Below are positions 57,946-64,000 of a DNA stretch of 64,000 nt, one piece after another. Source of the DNA: Haladaptatus paucihalophilus DX253 (lineage in GTDB: Archaea > Halobacteriota > Halobacteria > Halobacteriales > Haladaptataceae); assembly GCF_000376445.1 (NCBI RefSeq), contig NZ_AQXI01000001.1, positions 1,768,962-1,832,961 on the forward strand, written 5' to 3'. Within the stretch, counting starts at the first letter, position 1. The number at the start of each line of letters is the position of its first letter. The notes beneath the pieces were generated by a model. It saw nothing but the letters and a program-made list of their open reading frames with translations. It made no database searches and had not been told where the DNA came from. The position numbers and the translations under genes are program-made.

Positions 57946-58638
57946 ATGAGCGATTTCGATAAGGAAGCGGAGCGGGAAAAGCTCCGCCAGCAGTACGAGA
58001 ACGAAAAGGAGGAGCGAAAATCGACCCAGCGGATGAGCGAACTGCTGTTGCAGGGCGCGACGATGACGGGGAAACACTGCGACACCTGCGGCGACCCTAT
58101 TTTCCGAATGAACGGGACGGAGTTCTGCCCGACCTGCCAAGGTGCCGGGAACGAAGCGTCGAAGGCAGAAACCACGGAGGCGGAAACGCCGGAGACGGTC
58201 GAGAGCGACGCGAGTGCTGAAACCGAAACCGCCGGAGAGCCCAGCGAGATTTCGGTCGAATCGCCCGGACACGGCGAGGAGGACGCACAGACGGAATCGA
58301 CAGGGATGGGTCAGTCGCGGGAACCGAACCGCGCACAGTCGCCGACGCCACCGCAAAGCGTTCCGCGTCAGTCTCGGCGTGTACCCCCGAGCCAGACGGG
58401 AGGGGAAAATCGAAGCGAACGGGCACGACAACCCGAGACGCGAGCGGCGGGAACGCGGACGGCCGCGGAGTCGGGAACGGATGACCTTTCGGCGGCGCGG
58501 GAGGCGTTGGTGCGGAAACTGACGGCCCTTGCGCGGGAGGCGGAAGGGACGAACGACGTCGGCTATTCGCGGGAACTGCTGGCCGCGACGCGTGAGGCGG
58601 CGGAGGCGCTCGCCGCGCTCGACCGGGCGAATCGTTAA
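57946..58638 (+). CDS. Zinc-ribbon protein of the Sjogren's/scleroderma autoantigen 1 family
   Basis: 230 residues from MSDFDKEAEREKLRQQYENEKEE. An N-terminal helix and a zinc ribbon C45/C48 and C61/C64 (HCDTCGDPIFRMNGTEFCPTCQ) define the p27/SSSCA1 domain. A long disordered Glu/Thr/Pro/Ser segment (about 70-165) follows, then a helical C-terminus (LSAAREALVRKLTALAREAEG). Archaeal members are of unknown function. The UspA gene starts 26 bases downstream. Confidence 0.85.
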   Translation: MSDFDKEAEREKLRQQYENEKEERKSTQRMSELLLQGATMTGKHCDTCGDPIFRMNGTEFCPTCQGAGNEASKAETTEAETPETVESDASAETETAGEPSEISVESPGHGEEDAQTESTGMGQSREPNRAQSPTPPQSVPRQSRRVPPSQTGGENRSERARQPETRAAGTRTAAESGTDDLSAAREALVRKLTALAREAEGTNDVGYSRELLAATREAAEALAALDRANR

Positions 58639-58663
58639 GCCGAAACCGGCCGACAGTCACCCC

Positions 58664-59056
58664 ATGGACGTACTGGTTCCTATCGACGGCTCCGACGGGA
58701 GTTTTCGCGCGCTCGTGTTCGCCGCGGAGTTCGTTCGGAAGTTCGACGCCACGCTCCACGTCGTGCACTTCTCCGACGAGGCGACATCCGCAACCGACGA
58801 GATACTCTCACGTGCTCGTGACGTCCTCGAGTCGGCGGACATCGAGTCGGAGCCGAAACTCTCGACCGATATGCGACTGGAGTTCCGACCGGCAGAGCGA
58901 GTCGGCGAGAACGTCCTCGAACTGGTGACGGAGAACGGTTACGAGCACGTCATCATGAGCCATCACGGGTCGGGAACCGTCGACCGGGCAATTCTCGGTA
59001 GCGCCGCCGAAAAGATAGTTCGCTCCGAGGCGGTGCCGGTGACTATCGTTCCGTAA
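58664..59056 (+). CDS. Universal stress protein (UspA family)
   Basis: 130 residues from MDVLVPIDGSDGSFRALV. Usp fold with MDVLVPIDGSDGS at the start and the ATP-loop-like VIMSHHGSGTVDRAILGSAAEKIVRSEAVPVTIVP end (GxxGxxxxxxxGS). It probably binds ATP and acts in stress adaptation. It converges with and overlaps the next gene by 14 bases. Confidence 0.92.
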   Translation: MDVLVPIDGSDGSFRALVFAAEFVRKFDATLHVVHFSDEATSATDEILSRARDVLESADIESEPKLSTDMRLEFRPAERVGENVLELVTENGYEHVIMSHHGSGTVDRAILGSAAEKIVRSEAVPVTIVP

Positions 59057-59276
59057 GCAACTGGCGTTCGACGTCGGCGTCCAACTCCTCGGAGAGGTCG
59101 AACCAGTTTAACGTGTATCCGAGGTCCAAGTCGAAATCCGACGGGGAGCCTCCGTCTGCTACGTCGTGCTGCGGGTCACCGTACAGTTCCTGTTCGCTGG
59201 TCGAAGGGGCCATCTCGTGCTGTGGCTTTCCGTACCACTGTTCGACTGTCCGCTCCTCATCGTCATCCTGCCCCAT
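59043..59276 (-). CDS. Hypothetical protein with a repeated YGxPQH motif
   Basis: 77 residues from MGQDDDEERTVEQWYGKPQ; a further ATG five codons upstream is possible. Acidic throughout. A 10-residue motif occurs twice: WYGKPQHEMA (14-23) and LYGDPQHDVA (31-40). The C-terminus GYTLNWFDLSEELDADVERQLLTER is helical. No family recognised. Overlaps the UspA gene end. Confidence 0.65.
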   Translation of the reverse strand: MGQDDDEERTVEQWYGKPQHEMAPSTSEQELYGDPQHDVADGGSPSDFDLDLGYTLNWFDLSEELDADVERQLLTER

Positions 59277-59466
59277 GAGGCGAGGTAACATAGTTTACTC
59301 TCATCCGGGTAAACGGCAGGGAGGGTTTAACGTGTCCCGACCGTTCACCCCGTTTATCCGCCGTCATCGTCACCGTACGAGCGTCGAAAGAGCGGATTTA
59401 GGCCGTGATGACCGACAGTGTGCCATTAGGTATCAAACACCACTCCTGTCCTGCGGTAAGCCAGCC

Positions 59467-61887
59467 TTACGGATCGTACTCGTTCGAAACGACCTCGCGG
59501 ATTCTGTCGGCGGTTATCTCGCCGACCCCCTCGGTCTCCATAAGGTCGTCTTTCGAGGCGGTCATGACGGCTTGAACCGTCTCGAACTCGGAGAGCAACG
59601 CCCGAGCGGTCACCGGCCCGATGTCCGCGATAGAGGCCACGACGTACTCCTGTTGCTCCGCGAGCGTCTTCGCGTGCTTGTCACCGTGCACGGAGACCTC
59701 GCGCTGTGCGACCTCCTGTTCGCGGGTGGCGATGACTTCGAGCAGGTCCGTCGTGTCCGCCTCGTCCTCGGTTCGGAGGACGCTCGCACCGAAATCGACG
59801 GCGAGGGACGAAACCGCACCCCGAATCGCGTTCGGGTGGACGTTTCGCTCCTCGTAGAGTCCGTCGCCCTCGATGATGACGACCGGGCGGGCGTAGTGGC
59901 GGTTCATGTCCCCCACCTGCTCGAACATCGAGCGGTCGCTTCCGACGAGCGTATCGAGGAAGTCGCTCACCGACTTTCGCTCGACGGCAACTCGGTCGCT
60001 CAGAACGTAGTCGCCGACCGCGAGCGTTTCGAGGCGGACATCGACGCCTTCGCGCGCGGAGAGGTCGCGGGCGATGTTCGCGTCGAGTTCGCGCTGGTCG
60101 GCGACGATTTCGACGGCATCGGAGTTATCGCGTTTGCGCGCCGTCGCAACGACGCCATCCGGTTCCGACCCCCCGTCGCCCGCACCGTCCTCGGCATCGT
60201 CCGTGTCGCCCGCCGCCCCCGTCTCGAACTCCTGTAAGCCGTGGCCCACCTCGCTCGTCTTTCCGCCGCCGTCACCGTCGCCGCCGAACGACCCGAGCGT
60301 CTGTTGTGAGTCGTCCAGTTCCTCCTCGACTTCCTTGGCGACGCCTTTGAGCTTCCGTAGCTCTTCTTCCATCTCGTCCTCCCGACGCTTCGAAATCCAG
60401 AAGTACGCCTCGTCGCGGGTATCCTCGGCGAGAAGGACGACGACTTGCCCCTGTGCCTGTCGGCCGGTCCGTCCTTTCCGCTGAATCGACCGCACCGCCG
60501 TCGGAACGGGTTCGTAGAAGAGTACCAAATCGACTTCGGGAACGTCCAACCCCTCCTCGGCGACGGAGGTGGAGACGAGCACCTCGAACTCGCCCGCCCG
60601 GAACTTGTCGAGCGTTTCCTGCTGTTCCTTCTGGGTCATTCCGTCGCTGCCGTCCTTGTCGCCCTGCCCGACGAACCGCCGGGCGGTCAACTGGCTTCCG
60701 AGTTCGTCGTTGAAGAAGTCCGTCAGCGTCTCCGCCGTGTCGCGTGATTCGGTGAAGACGATGATACGCTCCCCGTCGTTCAGTCCCAGCGTTTCGGCGA
60801 CGTAGGTCCTGACCTTCTGAAACTTCGGATGCCGACCCTCGTACTGGACCGCCTTGCGCATCGCTTCCTGCACTTTCGGCTCGGAAACCATGCGCTGGCT
60901 CGCCTTCGACGCGCCCGACGAGCGGGCGGAGTTGCGCTGGCGTTCGAAATACCGACGGAGAGATTCGACGCTCTGGGTTTCCGCGAGTTCGACCGCCCGG
61001 CGGAGTTTCATCACCTCGGCGTGCGCGGACATGCCCTGGTACCCCTCCGACTGGTCGTTGTCGATGAGTTTCTGCAACTGACCCCGGACCTTGTTCAGGT
61101 CCTTCTGGGAGACGTCGGGGCGCGTCGTGTTGATGACGCCGAGGTCCTTCAGGCGCTCCAGTCTGTCGGAGATGACCTCGTTCAGGGCGTCCCGAATCTC
61201 GATGATTTCGTCGGGGAGTTGCACGCGAACCCACTCGACTTCGGTGTCGTGGGTGTACGTCGAGACGTCGCTGTCCTCCTCCGTCATCACTTCGACTTCG
61301 TGCAGTCCGAGATTCTCACAGACCTCCAGAATCGACTCCTTGTCGCCACCCGGCGACGCGCTCATTCCGGTAACGAGCGGGTCGTCCGCGTCCGCGTGGT
61401 AGCGCTCCGCGATGTAGTTGTACGCGTAGTCGCCGGTCGCGCGGTGACACTCGTCGAAGGTGACGTGCGTCACCGGTCCGAGGTCGATGCGCCCGCCCAC
61501 GATGTCGTTTTCAACGACTTGCGGCGTGGCGATGATGACTTTCGACGATTTCCAAAGCTCCGAGCGTTCGTCGGGGCGGACCTCGCCGGTGAACACCACG
61601 ATGTCCTCGTCCGGAATCGAGAGGGCTTCCCGATAGAAGTCGGCGTGCTGGTTCACCAGCGGTTTCGTCGGCGCGAGAAGGAGCGATTTCCCGCCCACGT
61701 CGTCGAATCGTTCGGCCGTCACGAGCAGGCTGACCGTCGTCTTTCCCAGTCCGGTCGGGAGGCAGACGAGCGTGTGGTCGTTCCGCGCGGTCCCGGCCAG
61801 TTGAATCTGATAGAGTCGCCGCTCGATGAACGAGGGCGAGAGATAGGGGTGTTCCACGTAGTTCGTTGCAGCGTCCGTGGTCGCCAT
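59467..61887 (-). CDS. hef: Hef: helicase-nuclease for branched DNA
   Basis: 806 residues. Superfamily 2 helicase core: LPTGLGKTT (43-51), DECH-type TFDECHRATGDYAYNYIAERY, and later STSVAEEGLDVPEVDLVLFYEP with QRKGRTGR (motif VI). A linker rich in Gly/Asp follows, then an ERCC4/XPF-type nuclease domain (about 600-740) with ADQRELDANIARDL, VGDYVLSDRVAVERKSVSDF, and a tandem helix-hairpin-helix end (about 745-800, GPVTARALLSEF and GVGEITADRIREVV). It processes stalled replication forks. Full length for haloarchaeal Hef. Divergent from the small gene at 61991. Confidence 0.96.
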   Translation of the reverse strand: MATTDAATNYVEHPYLSPSFIERRLYQIQLAGTARNDHTLVCLPTGLGKTTVSLLVTAERFDDVGGKSLLLAPTKPLVNQHADFYREALSIPDEDIVVFTGEVRPDERSELWKSSKVIIATPQVVENDIVGGRIDLGPVTHVTFDECHRATGDYAYNYIAERYHADADDPLVTGMSASPGGDKESILEVCENLGLHEVEVMTEEDSDVSTYTHDTEVEWVRVQLPDEIIEIRDALNEVISDRLERLKDLGVINTTRPDVSQKDLNKVRGQLQKLIDNDQSEGYQGMSAHAEVMKLRRAVELAETQSVESLRRYFERQRNSARSSGASKASQRMVSEPKVQEAMRKAVQYEGRHPKFQKVRTYVAETLGLNDGERIIVFTESRDTAETLTDFFNDELGSQLTARRFVGQGDKDGSDGMTQKEQQETLDKFRAGEFEVLVSTSVAEEGLDVPEVDLVLFYEPVPTAVRSIQRKGRTGRQAQGQVVVLLAEDTRDEAYFWISKRREDEMEEELRKLKGVAKEVEEELDDSQQTLGSFGGDGDGGGKTSEVGHGLQEFETGAAGDTDDAEDGAGDGGSEPDGVVATARKRDNSDAVEIVADQRELDANIARDLSAREGVDVRLETLAVGDYVLSDRVAVERKSVSDFLDTLVGSDRSMFEQVGDMNRHYARPVVIIEGDGLYEERNVHPNAIRGAVSSLAVDFGASVLRTEDEADTTDLLEVIATREQEVAQREVSVHGDKHAKTLAEQQEYVVASIADIGPVTARALLSEFETVQAVMTASKDDLMETEGVGEITADRIREVVSNEYDP

Positions 61888-61910
61888 TCGTCGTGAGTTT
61901 GGTCGTCATT

Positions 61911-61920
61911 CGGTTAAAGG
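61911..61920 (-). promoter_or_regulatory. TATA element for hef
   Basis: Minus strand CCTTTAACCG, about 27 bases before the ATG at 61887. Confidence 0.5.
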
Positions 61921-61953
61921 ATTCGTGTGGCGGAGTGAAAGTGGTCGGCGAAG

Positions 61954-61963
61954 GTTTATAAGA
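61954..61963 (+). promoter_or_regulatory. TATA element for the small gene at 61991
   Basis: GTTTATAAGA, centred about 32 bases before the ATG at 61991. Confidence 0.5.
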
Positions 61964-61990
61964 CAAAACGGGACCAAACCCGCCAATCGA

Positions 61991-62167
61991 ATGGTAAAGC
62001 ACCTCCGCTACGTCGTTCGGATGCTGTTCCTCTGTCTGAGAGCGATCGTTCGACGGAAGTGTTCGACAGTTCGTCGTCTCCAAACCGGTCAGAGTATCGA
62101 ACTCGCCAAGGGAGAGAATGGTCAGGTGCAGCGCGATGGCGATCTCCCGAAGTACGGCTACGGATGA
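61991..62167 (+). CDS. Small basic protein, 58 residues, unknown
   Basis: 58 residues from MVKHLRYVVRMLF; hydrophobic-basic N-terminal helix with Cys at LFLCLR and RRKCS, then RRLQTGQSIELAKGENGQVQRDGDLPKYGYG. Its basic character is unusual for this organism. The TATA element at good distance, the ATG and the clean end (stop 1 base from the next stop) support it, but it could be non-coding. Confidence 0.55.
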   Translation: MVKHLRYVVRMLFLCLRAIVRRKCSTVRRLQTGQSIELAKGENGQVQRDGDLPKYGYG

Positions 62168-62743
62168 TCAAACGAGTATCGGCAGATACCGCAACCCGAC
62201 GAAGATAGCCACGGCGGCACCGATGGGAATCGTGAGATTGTCGTCGATGACGTAGCCCGCGATGACGGGTTTCACGCCGTCGGCGAGCGTCGCAGCGACG
62301 GCACCGAACACGGCGGCGGGAAGCGGGAGGCCGAAGGCGGATGCGATGAGAAGACAGACCGCGAAAGTCACCAGCAAAGTGTGGGCCGCCTTGATGCCGA
62401 GTTCGCCCGACCCGATGAGGCCGCTGATGGGGTCGGCGATGGTCAGCATGAGCATCGCGGGAACGGCGATTCGCGGTTCGAACACCCACGCCGTCGCGGT
62501 CATGCCGAAGAAGTAGAGGGCGTAACCCGCGAGGTTGTCCTGTTCGTAACTCCGCGTGAGTTCGTCGTATATCTTCCAGTCGAGGCCGACGAACAGACGG
62601 ATGATTTCGAGTGCGAGCGCGACCGCGGAACCGAGGAGAAGAAGGCAGCGCAACTGCTCCCACGTCAGCAACCCCAGTAGGTACAGCGCCGGAAATCCGG
62701 TTCCGCTGACGTGTACCAGCCTGCGCTTGACTTCACCCGCCAC
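62168..62743 (-). CDS. Dolichol-kinase-like integral membrane protein
   Basis: 191 residues with about six helices. N-terminus MAGEVKRRLVHVSGTGFPALY, then later DPISGLIGSGELGIKAAHTLL and FGAVAATLADGVKP, the SEC59/DGK1/VTE5/phosphatidate-cytidylyltransferase-like pattern with the DG..AHT and ADG marks. These enzymes use a nucleotide to phosphorylate a polyprenol or similar lipid alcohol. In haloarchaea a dolichol-phosphate role in glycosylation is likely. Ends next to GlyRS: the stop of glyS is three bases away. Confidence 0.85.
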   Translation of the reverse strand: MAGEVKRRLVHVSGTGFPALYLLGLLTWEQLRCLLLLGSAVALALEIIRLFVGLDWKIYDELTRSYEQDNLAGYALYFFGMTATAWVFEPRIAVPAMLMLTIADPISGLIGSGELGIKAAHTLLVTFAVCLLIASAFGLPLPAAVFGAVAATLADGVKPVIAGYVIDDNLTIPIGAAVAIFVGLRYLPILV

Positions 62744-62745
62744 GG

Positions 62746-64000
62746 TTAGAGTTCGGAGAAGGCGCGCTCGCCGCTCCGAAGGTCGGCGATGAGGTTCGGG
62801 AGGTCGTCGACGGCGACGCGAACTTGTTCGGTTGAGTCTCGCTCGCGGAGCGTCACCGTGTCGTCTTCGAGACCCTCGTAATCGACGGTGACGCAGAACG
62901 GCGTGCCGACTTCATCCTGTCGCCGGTATCGACGGCCGATGTTCCCGGAGTCGTCGTAGACCACATCGAGGCCGTGGCTTCGGAGTTCGGCCGCGATGTC
63001 TCTGGCCGTCTCGCCCATGTCGTCCTTGTCCATGAGCGGGAAGACGCCGACCGTCGTCGGCGCGATTTCGGGGTCGAGCGACAGCCGGGTTCGCGTTTCG
63101 CCCTCGATTTCGTCCGTGTCGTAGGCGTGGTCGAGGACGGTGTAAAGAACGCGGCCGATACCGATGGACGGTTCGACGACGTGCGGAACGATGTGTTCGC
63201 CCGACTCCTTGACTTCCTCGACGCTGAAACCGGTCTTCTCGACCGGAATCGCGTAGGTGTCGCCGTCGGCTTCCACGGTCACCACGTCGCCGTCGAAGGC
63301 GGTGCGGTCGCGCTCCGCGAGCGTCTGGAGCGCCTCGGCGATGTCGGCGGCCGCGCCGCCGAACTCCGGACCGAGATAGCTCATGTCGGGGTCGACCGTC
63401 GCCCGTTCGACCACTTTCGGTTCGTCGTACTGCCGGAAGATGGTGAAATCCTCGTCGGAGTATTTGTCGTGCTTCGAGAGGTCGTAGTCGCTCCGGTAGG
63501 CGTAGCCGGTAATCTCTATCCAGTCGCCGTCGATTTCGGCTTCGGCGTCCCAACAGTCGCTCGCGTAGTGGGCGCGCTCGCCCGCGAGGTGCTGTCGGAA
63601 GCGGAAACGGTCCATGTCCACGCCGATTCGTTCGTACCACTCCTGACCGACGCCGAGGTAGTAGGCAACCCAGTCGCTGGCGATGATGCCCTCCTCGACC
63701 GCCTCACCGATGGTCGTTCGGAGGTAGTCGCCGTCATCGTCGTTCTGTTCGACGGCGGAGTACAGCGTCACTTCGACGTCCTCGACGCGGTGAAGCGGCG
63801 GTTCGTCGGTTTCGGGGTCGATGAAGTGTTCGAGTTCCGCCTGCGTGAACTCGCGGACGCGGATGATGGATTTCCGCGGGCTGATCTCGTTCCGGTAGGC
63901 CGTGCCGATTTGGGTGATACCGAACGGGAGTTGATTGCGGGCGTACTCCTTGAGTCGCGGGAACTCGACGAAGATGCCCTGTGCCGTCTCAGGGCGGAGA
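62746..64000 (-). CDS. glyS: Glycyl-tRNA synthetase, 5' end outside the window
   Basis: Partial: the window holds 417 codons, ending in the stop at 62746; the start lies beyond base 64000. Class II core with LRPETAQGIFVEF, QIGTAYRNEISP and REFTQAELEHFIDP, then IIASDWVAYYLGVGQEWYERIG, VPHVVEPSIGIGRVLYTVLDHAY (motif 3 region) and a C-terminal anticodon-binding domain (VGVFPLMDKDDMGETARDIAAELRS...RRYRRQDEVGTPFCVTVD). It charges tRNA-Gly; the archaeal/eukaryal alpha2 form. Confidence 0.97.
   Translation of the reverse strand, partial: LRPETAQGIFVEFPRLKEYARNQLPFGITQIGTAYRNEISPRKSIIRVREFTQAELEHFIDPETDEPPLHRVEDVEVTLYSAVEQNDDDGDYLRTTIGEAVEEGIIASDWVAYYLGVGQEWYERIGVDMDRFRFRQHLAGERAHYASDCWDAEAEIDGDWIEITGYAYRSDYDLSKHDKYSDEDFTIFRQYDEPKVVERATVDPDMSYLGPEFGGAAADIAEALQTLAERDRTAFDGDVVTVEADGDTYAIPVEKTGFSVEEVKESGEHIVPHVVEPSIGIGRVLYTVLDHAYDTDEIEGETRTRLSLDPEIAPTTVGVFPLMDKDDMGETARDIAAELRSHGLDVVYDDSGNIGRRYRRQDEVGTPFCVTVDYEGLEDDTVTLRERDSTEQVRVAVDDLPNLIADLRSGERAFSEL

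Overview
The window looks like chromosome from a halophilic archaeon (class Halobacteria). The evidence is consistent: nearly every protein is strongly acidic (Asp/Glu rich, Lys poor), coding is dense with moderately high GC, many genes have an AT-rich TATA element about 25 bases before a nearly leaderless start, lipoproteins carry Tat-type twin-arginine signals, and there are archaeal hallmarks: RFC small subunit, Hef, archaeal-type AlaRS, a class II GlyRS, SAMP2, a protoglobin and a DUF1931 histone-fold protein. The composition and gene set would fit Haladaptatus or a relative, but that genus guess is inference. No rRNA, tRNA, insertion sequence, integrase, CRISPR array or phage gene was recognised. 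The region appears to be a core chromosomal segment with some lineage-specific genes.

Layout. 1-5.4 kb: cupin/zinc-ribbon proteins, protoglobin, aldo-keto reductase, a lipoprotein, a MOSC protein and an aminoglycoside-phosphotransferase-like protein. 5.6-12.5 kb: glutaryl-CoA-dehydrogenase-type flavoprotein, a winged-helix regulator, a glutamine amidotransferase, a degenerate acyl-CoA-synthetase-like protein, a 38-residue zinc-finger microprotein, an alpha/beta-hydrolase-fold protein lacking its nucleophile, and an HD phosphohydrolase. 12.7-17.1 kb: an HxlR-type regulator, a DrrAB-type ABC exporter and a tightly overlapped SCO1-TlpA-CcdA thiol/copper module. 17.3-19.9 kb: a sulfonate/nitrate-type ABC importer. 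20-26.5 kb: AlaRS, an ABC-2 exporter and RFC small subunit. 26.7-37.2 kb: a bactofilin-like membrane protein, SAMP2 with an overlapping GNAT gene, an ATP-grasp enzyme, a phosphohexomutase, an FMN reductase, a GIY-YIG protein, small proteins, an XPD/DinG-type Fe-S helicase and a secreted cupredoxin with Thr-rich repeats and a downstream PKD remnant. 37.3-41.2 kb: a thiamine-type ABC importer (ThiB-ThiP-ThiQ). 41.3-49 kb: two tandem paralogues of an unrecognised family, divergent rhodaneses, small haloarchaeal proteins, RpiA, a DUF1931 protein and LarB. 49.2-53.4 kb: a large membrane heterodisulfide-reductase-like Fe-S protein and a BioY-type ECF vitamin transporter. 53.5-64 kb: a conditioned-medium-induced protein, a CNNM/CorC transporter, a glutaredoxin-like protein overlapping a cysteine-free peroxiredoxin-like protein, Sua5/YrdC, a Cas4-like protein without the nuclease signature, a zinc-ribbon autoantigen homologue, UspA, Hef, a dolichol-kinase-like membrane protein and GlyRS (start outside the window).

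Two themes stand out. First, several proteins keep an enzyme fold but appear to have lost key catalytic residues (acyl-CoA synthetase, alpha/beta hydrolase, APH-like kinase, peroxiredoxin, Cas4-like nuclease). Second, three unrelated intergenic gaps hold clusters of perfect hairpins with the same geometry (one 12-bp stem with a 5-6 base loop plus 8-9-bp stems with 3-base loops) but different sequence. I found no defence island or clearly new multigene system. The hairpin clusters, the tandem secreted/cytoplasmic paralogues at 41.3-42.3 kb and the frameshifted cupredoxin-PKD locus are the best candidates for something undescribed.
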